Made by a program: the position numbers and the translations under genes. Shown piece after piece: positions 1-9,990 of a DNA stretch of 64,000 nucleotides. Positions within the stretch are counted from its first letter, which is position 1; each line of letters starts with the position of its first letter. Under the pieces are notes generated by a model that was not told the origin of the DNA, ran no database searches, and saw only the letters and a list, made by a program, of their open reading frames with translations. Origin of the DNA: CAVRUD01 sp963849635 (GTDB lineage Bacteria > Chloroflexota > Chloroflexia > Thermomicrobiales > UBA6265); NCBI GenBank assembly GCA_963849635.1, contig CAWKIA010000036.1, forward strand, positions 1 to 64,000. The letters are read 5' to 3'.

Positions 1-286
1 TGGGTATTGGGGTAGGGGGCATGTTGATGTGATCTCCCGGCGCTTTGGTGATCCGACCGATCTTGCGGACAGGGCCGACTGCAGGAGTCTAGCGCGGGTT
101 TGGATGGTTCGATAGAGTGGTGCTTCACAGGATGTCTCGCGGTTTCGCATCCAGTGATGTGACGCGGTAGTCGAGAAGCCGGGGCGGCCGGATCCGGGGT
201 TGAATCTCCGGTCCAAGCAGGACGAAGCCCAACCAGGGCTGAGTATGAGTCGATTCTTGCAGATGATGCGGAATGGGAGGGGTGAA

Positions 287-1337
287 ATGTTCGTCTACGT
301 TGGGAGTTACACCGAGGCACCGTATGGGGATGGGCCGGGGATCTCCGGGTTCCGGTTCGATGAGGAGACGGGGAGGCTGACACCGGTCCAGACGGTGGAC
401 GGGGTGCGGAATCCGTCGTTCCTGGTGGCGGCGAAAGGTGGGCGGAACGTCTACTCGACGAACGAGTTGCCGGAAGGTGGTGTCTCTGCGTTTGCGCGCG
501 ATCCGGACACGGGCAGCCTGTTGGCGCTCAACCGCGAGGCGACGCATGGCGCCGACCCATGCTACGTGAGCATCGATCCCAGCGGGCGGTATGTCCTCGC
601 CGTCAACTACACGGGCGGGTACGGTGGCGGTGGTACCGATCGCCGAGGACGGCAGCTAAGGCCGGCGTCGGATGTGGTCCGGCACACGGGTTCGAGCGTT
701 CGGAACGACCGCCAGGAAGCGGCCCACCCGCACATGATCCACGCCGCGCCGGACGGCGACTCGATCGTGGTGACGGACCTGGGGGCCGATGCGGTCTTCT
801 CCTACGGGTTCGACGCGGCGGCGGGGAAGCTGGTGCCTCGGCCGGAGCGGACGGCGAAGGCTGAGCCGGGATCGGGTCCGCGCCACTTCGTGTTCTCGCC
901 CGATGGCGAGACCCTGTATGTTCTCAACGAACTGACCGACACCCTGACGGCCTACGATTGGAACAACGGCGCCCCGGCCGCCCGGCAGACGTGCCCGCCC
1001 TGCCGGAGGATTACAGCGGTGAGCCATCGGGCGCGCACGTGCTGGTCTCGCCGGACGGCAGTTCGTGTACGGCTCGAACCGGGGTCACGGCAGCATCACC
1101 GTTTCGGAGGTCGATGGCGCGACCGGGGATCTGCGCGTCGTTGCTCAGGTGCCGACCGGTGGCACAACCCCGCGTGGCTTCGGCATGGACCCGTCCGGCA
1201 GATGGGTGCTGGTGGCGAGCCAGGATGCGGGGACGGTGGTCACCTTCCGCCGGAACGCCGAGACGGGGCTGCTGGAAGAGACGGGCAATGTCGTTGAAGT
1301 CAAGTCGCCGGTAACGGTGATCTTCGTGGCGGGATAG
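287..1337 (+). CDS. Lactonase-family beta-propeller protein (6-phosphogluconolactonase-like), frameshifted
   Basis: The product resembles the YbhE/Pgl lactonase family of seven-bladed propellers, which hydrolyse 6-phosphogluconolactone or related sugar lactones. The N-terminus reads MFVYVGSYTE, followed by typical blade motifs such as NPSFLVA, DPCYVSIDPSGRYVLAVNYTGG, HPHMIHAAPDG and GPRHFVFSPDG. The start at 287 follows a GGGAGGGG ribosome-binding site. The reading path leaves its first frame briefly near 620-655 and changes frame near 970 and 1060. It finishes in the frame containing TPRGFGMDPSGRWVLVASQD and stops at 1337. With those corrections the length of about 350 residues is normal for the family. 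It is either a recent pseudogene or a victim of base-call errors. The family call is firm; the substrate is unknown. Confidence 0.8.
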
Positions 1338-1518
1338 GGAGATTCCCGGAGTTCGCCCTTGAGACCAGCCCCGCGGACAGGCCGCGTGGGCGTTAACGCG
1401 TGCATGGACCGTGCGGCCGATCGAATGGATCTGGTGATTTGTGCCGATATGTGACACATCTGGAAAACGTCGTCTGTAGGGATGAACGCGTTCGAAGCGG
1501 TCGGCAGGAGCGGACGGG

Positions 1519-2145
1519 GTGGGTTTGCTGCGGAACCGTCCCCAGACGAATGCACCACCGCCCCAGGATCCGGATCCGGGCGGCAGCGACGCCGAGCTGG
1601 TCGCGCAGGCCAAGCAGGGCGACGCGCGGGCATTCGCCCTCCTCTACCGCCGCTACCTCGATCAGGTCTACGACTTCGCCGCGCGCCGGCTCGCGAGCCG
1701 GGAGGCCGCGGAAGACGCCACCCAGACGATTTTCCTGCGGGCGGTCGCATCGATCAAGGAGTGCCGCGATGACAACGTCTTCGCGGGGTGGCTCTTCGCG
1801 ATCGCCCGCAACGTCATTACCGACAACTACCGGGCGCGTCGCCACGTGACCAAGCCGATCGGGGACGACGACGAGTTCGAAGATCCGGCGATCACGCCGG
1901 AGGAGAGCGCTCTCCGGGTGGAGTGGGAGCGCGAGCTGCGAGAGATCCGCGAGCGCTGCCTGAACCCAAAGGAGCGGGAACTCCTCGATCTGCGCCTGCA
2001 AGGGCTGAGCGACCGCGAGATCGCGGCGGCCCTGGGGCGCGGCTACGGCGCGATCCGCACGGCCCAATACCGCATGGTCCAAAAGCTCCGGGAGTGCCTG
2101 GGCATCATCGGCCCGGCGAAGGAGGCCAGCCATGTGGATGGCTAG
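1519..2145 (+). CDS. ECF-family RNA polymerase sigma factor
   Basis: This is an intact 208-residue extracytoplasmic-function sigma factor. Region 2 runs from about residue 25 to 95 (ELVAQAKQGDARAFALLYRR, then AAEDATQTIFLRA and FAGWLFAIARN). Region 4 covers about 140-200 (LNPKERELLDLRLQGLSDRE, then IAAALGRGYGAIRTAQYRM), the helix-turn-helix that reads the -35 element. The start is GTG, preceded by an AGGAG-like site. Its last 14 bases overlap the next gene, which encodes a membrane-anchored propeller protein, so the two are almost certainly co-translated and functionally paired. The family is certain; the inducing signal is not visible. Confidence 0.93.
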   Translation: MGLLRNRPQTNAPPPQDPDPGGSDAELVAQAKQGDARAFALLYRRYLDQVYDFAARRLASREAAEDATQTIFLRAVASIKECRDDNVFAGWLFAIARNVITDNYRARRHVTKPIGDDDEFEDPAITPEESALRVEWERELREIRERCLNPKERELLDLRLQGLSDREIAAALGRGYGAIRTAQYRMVQKLRECLGIIGPAKEASHVDG

Positions 2146-5100
2146 GCGTCACCCGGAGCGGGACCACCTCGGAGACTACTGGAACGCCCTCAACCGGGGC
2201 ACTCCCGCCGATGAACTGGCGCGCCTCGCTGCGCCGCTTGACCCAACCTTGCTTGCCGCGATCGACCGGGCCCGCGCGCTCCATAGGAGGCGCCGGCCAG
2301 ACCCGGCGTTCGCCACCCAATTGGAGCGCACGCTCATGGATGCTTTTGCTTCGGCGCCGGCGGGGATGGTCCCGCTGCGCCCGACTCCGTCCGGCCAGCT
2401 CAATGGCCGGACCGCCCCTCGTCCGCGATCGAGCTGGATACCGTCCCTGCCGGAGACGAAGAGACGGACGGGCTGGCTCGGCGCCCAACTGGCGACGGCG
2501 GCCCTGATCATCGTCGCCCTCGCCGGGATCTACCTGGTCGTCGACAACTCCGACCAACCGGCCGTCCTTCCGCCAATCCAGATTGCAACGCCGGACGCGG
2601 CCCCCACCGGTGACTGGACCAACTTCAAGGGCGACGCCGCCCATCGCGGCGTGGCCGACGCCGGGCCGACCGGCGACGCGGTCGAACTCTGGCGCTTCCG
2701 GGCCGAGGGACCGTGCCTGCCGGCGCCGGCCGTCGTGGCCGAGGTCGTCTACGCCGCCTGCGGCGACGGGAATCTCTACGCGATTGATGCGGACACCGGT
2801 GACGAACGGTGGCGCTTCATGCCACAGCGTTTGCTGTTGGCCCGACTGTGGTCGGAGATCTTGTCTACGCCATCGACAACGAAGGCATCCTCTACGCCGT
2901 CGACATCGACGCTGGGGACGAGCGATGGCGCTTTGCCTCACCCGTCAGCCGCGAGCCGGTCGTCGCGGACGGCCTGCTGGTCACCGGCAACGTCGATGGA
3001 GAGATCATCGGCATCGACGCCGCCACCGGGACGGAACGGTGGCGGTACGAGATCACCGATGAGGGCGGGGCGTCGAATCCCGCGATCAGCAATGGCATCG
3101 TCTACGCGGGTAGCGAAGCGGGCATCTTCGTCGCCGTCGACGCCGCGACCGGCGAGGAGCGCTGGCGCGAAGAGATTGGCGAAGGGGAGCCTCGGTACGT
3201 CGGTGGTGGCCGAGGGCATCGCCTACATCGGCGGCAGCCCCGACGGCGGCGCGGCCGGCAGCCTCTCCGCCTACGACGCCCAGAGCGGAGAGCTGCTCTG
3301 GCGGCGGGATGGCCGATCCACTCACCCGCCGTCGCGAACGGCGTGGGCTACTCCGGCAGCAACGACGGCACCGTCTATGCCTTCGACACCGCCACCGGGG
3401 AAGAACGGTGGCGGAAGCAGGTCGGCGGCACCGCGCGACCCTTCGCGATTGCCGGCGATGTCGTCTACGTCCCCAGCGACGGCGACTGGACCATTTACGC
3501 CCTCAACACCGCGGACGGCGCCGAACTCTGGCGCTTCGAGGTCGACGGCGGCATCGACGGCTCGATCGCGGTCTCCCGCGGCGTGCTCTACGTCAACACC
3601 AACCTGGGCACCATCTACGCCATCGGCGGCACAGGCGAGATGCGGCTGCCGGCGCCAAACGTCGTCGCCTCACCGGAGACATCCCTTGATGCGACGCCGA
3701 TTGCGATCGGAACGCCGCGAAGTCGCCACCGTCGAGTTCGTCGGCGAGCTCCTGGGAGCATCCCCGCCCCTGTCCGCGCCGTACGGCGTCACGGTCGACA
3801 GCCAGGGAAACATCTATGTGGTCGATTCTGGCAACGACCGTATCGTGAAGTACGGGCCCGACGGAGCGGTGCTCACGACGTGGGGAAGCGCCGGCACGGG
3901 CGACGGGCAGTTCGTCGAGGCGGACGGCGCTGTTGTTGATTCCGAAGGCAACGTCTACGTCAGCGACAACGTGCGCAACGATATCCAGGTCTTCGATGAG
4001 GATGGCGTCTTCCTCACGAAGTGGAGCAGCTTCGGCAGCGAGAACGGCCAGCTCTCAGGGTGCCCGTCGGTAACGGACATCGACGCGGATGGCCGCATCT
4101 GGATCGCGGATAACGAAAACGACCGGGTTCAGGCGTTCGAAAGTCGATGGCACCTGGGTAGCGACGCTCGGGCGTGCCCGGCAGCGGTGACGGGGAACTC
4201 CGCCAATCCGAATGCCGTCGCCGTCGACGCCGAGGGGAACGCGTACGTCGCCGAGTGCGGCGAACCACCGCGTCTCGAAGTTCGGTCCTGACGGGCAGTT
4301 CGTCCTGTCCCCTGGGACCACGACTTTGCCTGCCTGGGCGGGGATCGAGGTCGACGACCAGGGGCACGTCTTTGTCGCCGACGCCGACAACCAGCCGTAT
4401 CCAGGTCTTCGACTCCGACGGCCAGTTCCTCGCCATGTGGGGCCACGCATGGGCGAGGGCGAGGGCGAGTTCATTGCGCCGATCAGTCTCGCCTTGGACG
4501 GATCGGGAACATCTACGTTGGGGACATCGCGGCCAGCCGCGTCCACATCTTCCGCCTTCAGCCACCGCTGGGACCAGAGAGCGAGGCGGCCGACTCCTGA
4601 GGTCGACAGCATCCCAGCCGCGGCGTTTGGCCCGGTCGAGTTCCTGTGGGAGACGGCAGGCGGCTCGCAGCCGTTCTCCCAGCCCTCCAACGTCGCCATC
4701 GCCCCAGATGGCAACATCTGGATCACCGATGGCCAGCACAGCGTCTTCCAGATCTTCACGCCGGACGGCACGTTCATCGAGGAGTGGGGCACACCCGGGA
4801 GTGGCGAGGGTGGGTTCAACTTCCTCGCCACGAACGGGGACGGCGTGGGCGGGATCGCGTTCGCGCCGGACGGGTCGTTCTACGTCATCGATACCGGGAA
4901 CCTGCGCGTCCAGCACTTTGACCAGGACCGAGCATTCATGGTGGCCTGGGGCGAATCCGGGAATGGTGACGGGCAATTCGTCTACCCGTTCGACATAGCA
5001 GTCGATGCGGACGGCGACATCTTCGTCAACGACTTCCTGCGCGACGACATCCAAAAGTTCGACGCCGAGGGTCAATTCCTGCTCTCGTTCGGCGGCCCCG

Positions 5101-5489
5101 GCAGTGGCGAGGGGCAACTGGCGGACCCGTTTTACTTCACGCTGGATGCGGACGGGAACGTCTGGGTTCCCGATTCGGGCAATGGGCGCATCCAGGTCTG
5201 GGACAACGACGGGCGGTTCCTGTACGCCTGGGCTGGTATCGCTGAGCTGACGATCCCGTCCGTCGTGGCCGTCGACGATGCGGGCCGAGTCTTCGTCGGC
5301 GACATCCTGTCGAACCGGATCGTCGTGCTGGACGATGCAGGCAACGTGGTCACGTCATGGGGCGGCAGCGGGAGCGCCCCGGGGCAGTTCTTGATTCCTG
5401 TGGGCATGGCCCTCGATGGCTTGGGCAACGTCTACACCGTCGAGGTCGAGGGGGGCCGGTTGCAAAGTTCCGCCTTCTTCCGCCGCTAG
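2132..5489 (+). CDS. Membrane-anchored PQQ-repeat plus NHL-repeat double propeller, putative sigma partner; frameshifted
   Basis: The reconstructed product is about 1,115 residues. A cytoplasmic, Arg-rich N-terminal segment of about 110 residues is followed by one membrane helix (residues 115-137, LATAALIIVALAGIYLVV). Next comes a PQQ-type propeller with repeats such as LYAIDADTGDERWRF, VYAFDTATGEERWR and IYALNTADGAELWRF. From about nucleotide 3715 an NHL-type propeller follows (GNIYVVDSGNDRIVKYGPDG, GNIWITDGQHSVFQIF, GNVWVPDSGNGRIQVWDNDG). Frame changes fall near 2820, 3190, 3310, 3715, 4280, 4400 and 4570. The start overlaps the sigma gene by 14 bases. That overlap and the topology suggest an anti-sigma-like tether carrying an external sensor, although no HxxxCxxC zinc anti-sigma motif is visible. 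Gene extent is well supported; the anti-sigma role is inference. Confidence 0.75.
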
Positions 5490-5577
5490 CACCTGAAACG
5501 CCCACGCCGGTCGCCTGAGGCGTCGGAGTTCAATTGCATCGCCATCCGCCCGAGCAGCCTGACGCAATCAATGCGGG

Positions 5578-6041
5578 CTACGGGCGGATGGCGATTTCTG
5601 CCTCGAGTTCGACCGGGATGTTGAGCGGGAGTTCCGCCAGGCCGACGGCGGAGCGAGCGTGCTGGCCGACTTTTGGGCCGAAAGGTCGAGGATCAGGTCG
5701 GAGCAGCCGTTGATGACGGTGGGGGTGTTGGTGAAGCCGGGGGCGGCGTTGACCATGCCGAAGATGCGAAGCCATGCCGTTATCCGGTCGAGGTCGCCCA
5801 GGGCGCGCTGGAGGCTGCCAAGCATCGAGAGGGCGGTCAGGCGGGCGGCCTGGTAGGCCTCTTCCACAGAGACCTCCGCGCCAACCTTGCCGAACGGCGG
5901 CGCCGGGGAGCCGTCCGGAAGCTGCGGGCCGTGGCCGGAGACGACGGCGCGGTCGCCGTGGAGCCGGACCAAGGAGAACGGCAGGCGGGGAGGTTCTGGC
6001 AGGACGAGGCCGAGTTCTTCCAGGCGAGCTTCGATCCGCAT
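5578..6041 (-). CDS. RidA/YjgF-family protein, one frameshift
   Basis: RidA-family enzymes hydrolyse reactive enamine/imine intermediates of amino-acid metabolism. The sequence has family features in order: RLHGDRAVVSGHGPQLPDG, then SVEEAYQAARLTALSMLGSL, a GDLDRITAWLRIFGMVN segment and the near-C-terminal APGFTNTPTVINGCSDL. The frame changes near 5677, and the correct tail is then VGQHARSAVGLAELPLNIPV, ending before a TAG at 5578. The ATG at 6041 has a GGAGGTG site about ten bases upstream, which decides the start. Length after correction is about 154 residues, as in the longer RidA subfamily. Substrate unknown. Confidence 0.82.
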
Positions 6042-6185
6042 GGTTTGTGCTTCACCTCCAAAACGAGAATCGCGGGCCGACGACTCCGCGGACCGGTAGA
6101 TCTTCCTCGAATACGACCGACGGTGCCATGGAGCAGGCCGAACGCGCAATCGACGTCCGGCGTTCAGCGTCCGGCGTCCGGACAC

Positions 6186-6324
6186 GTCGTTCTCCCTCTC
6201 CCCTCTGCCGCGCTAGGGAGGAGCGGGGGAAGGGGGCCGGGGGTTAGGGGGCTCACTCCGAGTCCGGAAACGGCCTCTCGCAAGGCCCCTCTCCTCCGCA
6301 GAGGAGAGGGGGTAGGGGGTGAGG
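6186..6324. repeat. Two-hairpin C/G-tract intergenic repeat (copy 1)
   Basis: This intergenic element has a first part with GGGGGAAGGGGG and GGGGGTTAGGGGG runs and a second part with a CTCCTCCGCAGAGGAG hairpin followed by GGGGGTAGGGGGTGAGG. Related copies lie near 25410-25540, 27280-27404 and 35066-35160. In this copy the first hairpin is inverted relative to the second, compared with the copy at 27280. It resembles a non-coding dispersed REP/MITE-like family. Confidence 0.7.
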
Positions 6325-6335
6325 TCCTTGCTCTC

Positions 6336-6363
6336 TTGACAAGAACATGCGTTCTGATATGAT
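6336..6363 (+). promoter_or_regulatory. Sigma70-like promoter with LexA-type box in the spacer; no obvious gene downstream
   Basis: TTGACA at 6336-6341 and TATGAT at 6358-6363 are separated by 16 bp. The spacer holds AGAACATGCGTTCT (6342-6355), which fits the GAAC-N4-GTTC SOS box. The box differs at only two central positions from the one upstream of the SRAP gene at 45.8 kb. Reading rightwards there is no convincing coding sequence before the minus-strand kinase gene that ends at 6643. The product could be a lost gene, a non-coding RNA, or antisense RNA to that gene. LexA binding is an inference from the motif. Confidence 0.6.
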
Positions 6364-6642
6364 GCCCCCAAGCGGCACACCCGGCGCGGGTGCGGGCCTG
6401 GGCAGCGCCCCACCGCGCCCGGCTCGGGTCTCCAGCCGTCATCCAGGCCCCGGGGCACCCCGCGCTCCCGGCGACGTCCGCCGGTCGCAGCCGACCCAGG
6501 AACCCGCGCTCCCGGATCGATCACCGATCGGGTCGCAGCGCATGATGAGGACCACTAGGCCATCGACCGCCCAACCCCGGACGCCCAGGTTCAATCCCCA
6601 CATGTGGTCAAAGCCGGGACCCCGTCAAGTGGCCGTGCCACA
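6364..6642. other. No recognisable gene
   Basis: These 279 bases lie between the LexA-box promoter and the end of the kinase gene. Possible reading frames here are Pro/Arg/Gly-rich and show no family signature or clear ribosome-binding site. No stable RNA fold or tRNA could be recognised. A transcript from the 6336 promoter would cross this interval. Confidence 0.5.
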
Positions 6643-7535
6643 TCAGATTGCCGCGAGCCATTCGAGCACGGTAGCGCACCGGCGGGGATCTTCTGTGAGG
6701 CCGATGCTCAACCCCCAGAGCCAGTAGTCGACGACCCGGACGAGCGTCCAGGATCGGGTCAGGCCGGCGTCCAGTCTGGCCGCGTCGATCAGGGCGGCGA
6801 GGTGTCGGCGGAAGATGGCGGGGCCGGTGATCTCGTCGATCCGGGTCCAGAGAAGTTGGGCGATGCCGAACTCCGGGGCTCCGGTGGCGGGCTTGGGGTC
6901 GATGGCGAGCCAGTCCCGGCGTGTCGGGGAGAAGAGCACGTTGCCGAAGTGCAGATCCCAATTGACCATCGTGCTTGGCCGATGGGTTTGGCAGGGCTGC
7001 CGCGAGTTCGATTGCCTGGTCGATGAGGCGGGCTGGGATTGGCCGGCCCAACCGCTCCCACCGTTCCGCCACGGTGCGGGCGATCTCCGCCGCGAGGGTG
7101 GAGACCGTGGGCAGCGAGGCATCTCCCGGGACCGATAGGCGTGCGGACGATCTCGCCGGCTACGTCGATGGCTCGATCGAGGGGGATGTCGAAGAGGGTG
7201 CGCTGAGCGTCGAGGCGTTCGAGGAGCATCGCGCCGTGGTCTGGCGATGATTCCAGCAGGCGGACCGTGCCCTGGCCGTTCCAGACCGCCAGGGCGCGGG
7301 CCTCGTGGACGGTTTCGGCGTCTCGCCAGGAGAGTTTGAGGGCGCACGGCTCCGTTCCGCGGCGGACCGGGACGACGATGGCGAGGTGACCATGCCAGGG
7401 AGTCCCTTCGATGGTCAGGCTCCAGCGGCGGCAGAGGTCCACAACGACGGTGGGAAGGGCGGTTATCCAGACGCGACCGGGTTCGCCTTCTCGGGTCTGG
7501 ATGTCGGCCGCGAACTCGTCCGGAACGACGATCAC
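6643..7535 (-). CDS. Aminoglycoside/hydroxyurea phosphotransferase-family kinase, frameshifted
   Basis: The product belongs to the APH kinase fold, closest in appearance to the APH(6)/hydroxyurea phosphotransferase group, which phosphorylates small hydroxylated molecules. The N-lobe shows RRGTEPCALKLSWRDAETVH, including the likely ATP-contact lysine, and the C-lobe has the catalytic loop NWDLHFGNVL followed by WLAIDPKP, the metal-binding Asp. The frame changes near 7150 and again near 7000-6980. The final frame ends ATVLEWLAAI. The start at 7535 is a GTG. A role in drug resistance cannot be inferred from sequence alone, because many environmental members have unknown substrates. Confidence 0.78.
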
Positions 7536-7578
7536 CGCAGTGCCCCTGCCTTGATCTCGGTCGTGGTGGGCAGTCTCG

Positions 7579-8286
7579 CTAGAACCAGAGGCTTTCCGGC
7601 GGGGGAGCGCCGGGAGTATCTTCGAGCTCGGTAAACTCGCGGTAGGAGCGGTAGATGTGGGCCCGGATCGTCCGCTCGGCGTGCTCGGGGTCGCGGCCGG
7701 CGAGGGCCTCGACCAGTTCCAGGTGTTGATCGACTTCCTTCTGCTTGGTCGAGACGCGGGCGAGGATGCGGTTGACGAGCGAGATCTGGAAGGAGACGGA
7801 CTCGTAGGTGGCGATGAGACGCGTGTGCTTCGAGAGGGCGACGATCGATGCGTGGAGATGGGCGGAATCGCGCAGGAGAGAGGTGACAGAGTCGTCGTGC
7901 AGCTTGCGGACCATGCGCTCGTGGATGCGTTGGACGGCTTCGATCTCCTCCGTGCTGGCGACCTGGGTCGCCATCCGCATGGCCAGGCCCTCGAGGACGG
8001 CGCGGATGGAGTAGATCTCGAAGATGTCCGTCTGGGTCAGGGTTTGGACGACCGGGCCCTTGTTGGGCACGATCGTGACGATGCCTTCCCCGGAGAGTTG
8101 ACGGATGGCCTCGCGGATGGGGGTCTGGCTGAGGCCAAGTTCCTTGGCGAGCTTTGTCTCGACGATACGGTCGCCCGGATTGAGGACGCCGTCGACCATC
8201 TGCTTTTTGATCAGGGTGGCGACTTCTTGGCTGAGGCTCCGCCGACCGGCAAACGGAGCCGCACTCGGCGTCTCGGCTAGAGCCAT
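7579..8286 (-). CDS. GntR-family transcriptional regulator, FadR-type with FCD domain
   Basis: This is an intact regulator of about 235 residues. A winged helix occupies residues 15-80 (LSQEVATLIKKQMVDGVLNP, then LGLSQTPIREAIRQLSGEGI). It is followed by an all-helical FCD effector domain at about 90-220. Candidate metal or ligand residues are in LRDSAHLHASIVALSKH and RTIRAHIYRS. I chose the ATG at 8286 because the protein then begins a normal distance before the HTH. A 7-bp inverted repeat at 8368-8389 lies just upstream and is a plausible autoregulatory operator. Upstream on the same strand lie remnants of a sugar-binding protein and an aminotransferase, so it may once have controlled that lost pathway. 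Confidence 0.92.
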   Translation of the reverse strand: MALAETPSAAPFAGRRSLSQEVATLIKKQMVDGVLNPGDRIVETKLAKELGLSQTPIREAIRQLSGEGIVTIVPNKGPVVQTLTQTDIFEIYSIRAVLEGLAMRMATQVASTEEIEAVQRIHERMVRKLHDDSVTSLLRDSAHLHASIVALSKHTRLIATYESVSFQISLVNRILARVSTKQKEVDQHLELVEALAGRDPEHAERTIRAHIYRSYREFTELEDTPGAPPPESLWF

Positions 8287-8367
8287 ATCTCGATTTCTCC
8301 CTGTGTCAACTCCGGGGCAGTTCACAGTGCAGCGAGCGGTAGGTTGTCCCCGGGGTGGGCCGCAGGA

Positions 8368-8389
8368 CTCTATATCATGGAGTATAGAG
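8368..8389. promoter_or_regulatory. Putative GntR operator (inverted repeat)
   Basis: CTCTATA (8368-8374) and TATAGAG (8383-8389) form perfect 7-bp arms around an 8-bp spacer. They lie about 80 bp upstream of the GntR start and just behind the aminotransferase remnant. The position suits autoregulation; binding is inference. Confidence 0.4.
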
Positions 8390-8419
8390 GATCACCATTG
8401 CGCCCCTCGTTTCCGCGGA

Positions 8420-9176
8420 TCAACGGCCAGTGGCCAGCGTAGAGAGACCGTCGAGCAGCTTATCGATGTCGCTCTCTTCGACGAACGCCGCCAGGGAGAC
8501 GCGGACGCTCGTGCCGCGCGAGGCCGGGCGCTGGATCACCTGCCAGCGGTCGCGAAGTGCGGCGGAGAGCGTGACCCCGTCCACGTTGTCGAGCGAGAAC
8601 GTAGCGATCCCGGTGGCATCCCGTGGGTTAGTTGGGCTGTGGATGTGGGCGCCGGGTACGTGCTGCAGGCCGTCGTGAAAATAGGCGGTCAGGTGGCGGG
8701 CGTGGGCCTCGATCGTCTCGATCCCGAGGCGTTCGACGTAGGAGAGGCCGGCGACCATGGCGGTGTCGTAGGAGTAGGTGCGGCCGCCGTATTCGAAGCG
8801 GCGGGCGCCGTGGATCCAGTGCAGGTCTTCGGGTCCCATCGTGACGCTGCCAGAGCGGGTTGCGCCACTGCCGGTCCAGGAGATCTCGATCTCTTCAAGG
8901 AGGTCGCGGCGGAGGTAAAGCGCGGCCGAGGGATACGGCCCCATCAGCCACTTGTAGCCGACCATCGCGTAGAAATCACAACCGAGGGCGCGGACATCGA
9001 CCGGAAACTGGCCGAGGGCGTGGGCGCCGTCGAAGAGGACGTAGCTGCCCACCTCGTGAGCGAGGCGGGCCATCTCGGCGGCGGGCAGGCGGGTGCCGCT
9101 GTCCGTGGTGACATGGCTGACGGCGACGAGCTTCGTGCGAGGGGAGAGGACGGCGCGGAAGCTGGCCAGCATCTCG
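8420..9176 (-). pseudogene. Class V aminotransferase (PLP-dependent), C-terminal fragment
   Basis: About 250 residues of a class V aminotransferase (cysteine-desulfurase or isopenicillin-N-epimerase fold) are in one open frame. They start abruptly at EMLASFRAVLSPRTK and continue through SHVTTDSGTRLP, the PLP-contact region LFDGAHALGQFPVD, and the Schiff-base lysine in MVGYKWLMGPYP. The C-terminal domain ends LLDGLSTLATGR. The N-terminal third of the family, with the substrate and cofactor loops, is missing. At about 9176 the sequence switches directly to a sugar-binding-protein N-terminus in another frame. There is no start codon or ribosome-binding site at the join. It is a deletion scar or a mis-join, not a working enzyme. 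Confidence 0.8.
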
Positions 9177-9629
9177 GTAGTCGTTGATCGGGGAGAGGGC
9201 GCCGCCGAGGGGGATGTACTTCGCCGCTTCGGAGACAGGTCCCTGGACGACATCGGGCGGGCTACCGGCGACCAGCGAGGAGTCGATCTTGGCAAACCAG
9301 CTCTCGTCGTGGGGCAGGAATTCGAGCTTGACCTCGATCTCGGGAGCGACCTTCTTGAACTCCTCGACGCTCCACTGGAAGTACTCGATGGTGTTGTCGG
9401 TCTGGTCGGGTGGGACGCGGGTGAGGGTGTCTTTGTCGAGCGGCAGGCTGCTGTAGACCCAGTGGGTGACCTCTTGGGCACTTTGGGCGCGGATGACCGC
9501 GGGGGCGAAGTTGCGCTTGGGTGACGCGGCGGCGGCGGTGGGGAGGAGCAACCCGGCGGCAGAGAGGGTGCCGGCGGTTTTGAGGACCTGACGGCGCGAA
9601 ACGGTCGGACGTCGGTGCGAGGGTTGCAT
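9177..9629 (-). pseudogene. ABC-transporter solute-binding protein (family 1), N-terminal fragment with Tat signal
   Basis: The first 151 residues of an extracellular sugar-binding protein are present. A twin-arginine signal (VSRRQVLKTAGTLSAAGLLL) is followed by the family-1 beginning with FKKVAPEIEVKLEFLP, WFAKIDSSLVAGSPPDVVQG and LGGALSPINDY. Family members usually run 400-450 residues, so two thirds are lost. After NDY the frame meets aminotransferase sequence. The ATG at 9629 has a GGAGGAG site just upstream, so transcription and initiation signals survive. The product would be exported but non-functional. Confidence 0.78.
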
Positions 9630-9990
9630 CTGCTCCTCCTGCGTGTTCGCCGCCTATGGGGCGGCCACCTACCAGCTACCGGACCTCACGAACGCTGAAC
9701 CAAGACCCTGCGGAGATCGCCGGGCGTACCACATCGAGCCACGCTATGGAAGCGGCGGCGCGGGCACTCCTGGGAAAAGCACCCAGGCGGTATCGGAGAA
9801 AACGGATGGAGTTTGTTTGTATGCATAAAAGATACTATAGAATCGATGATATTGCAAGTGTCGCCGCCTTGTGAGGATGGCTATGCTTCTCTACTGCCTC
9901 TGTCCGCGTAGGCATGCCAGGTCGGACTCTGCAACGGATCCTGGGACATCAGCAGCGCAAGCGACCGGCTCCACATCGGGAGGGGGTGCG
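9630..9990. other. Divergent intergenic region
   Basis: This interval separates the minus-strand binding-protein remnant from the plus-strand monooxygenase. It has an AT-rich island at about 9810-9855 (TATGCATAAAAGATACTATAG) amid GC-rich DNA, the likely site of one or both promoters. No gene is seen. Confidence 0.45.

Noticed and set aside
1455..1500. GGAAAAC and a downstream CGTC-like element as an ECF autoregulatory promoter before the sigma gene.
   Set aside because: The match is short and spacing cannot be judged without knowing this sigma factor's motif. Not enough to report as a feature.
6585..6605. GGTTCAATCC resembling a tRNA T-arm downstream of the LexA-box promoter.
   Set aside because: Flanking bases do not form T-, anticodon- or acceptor stems.
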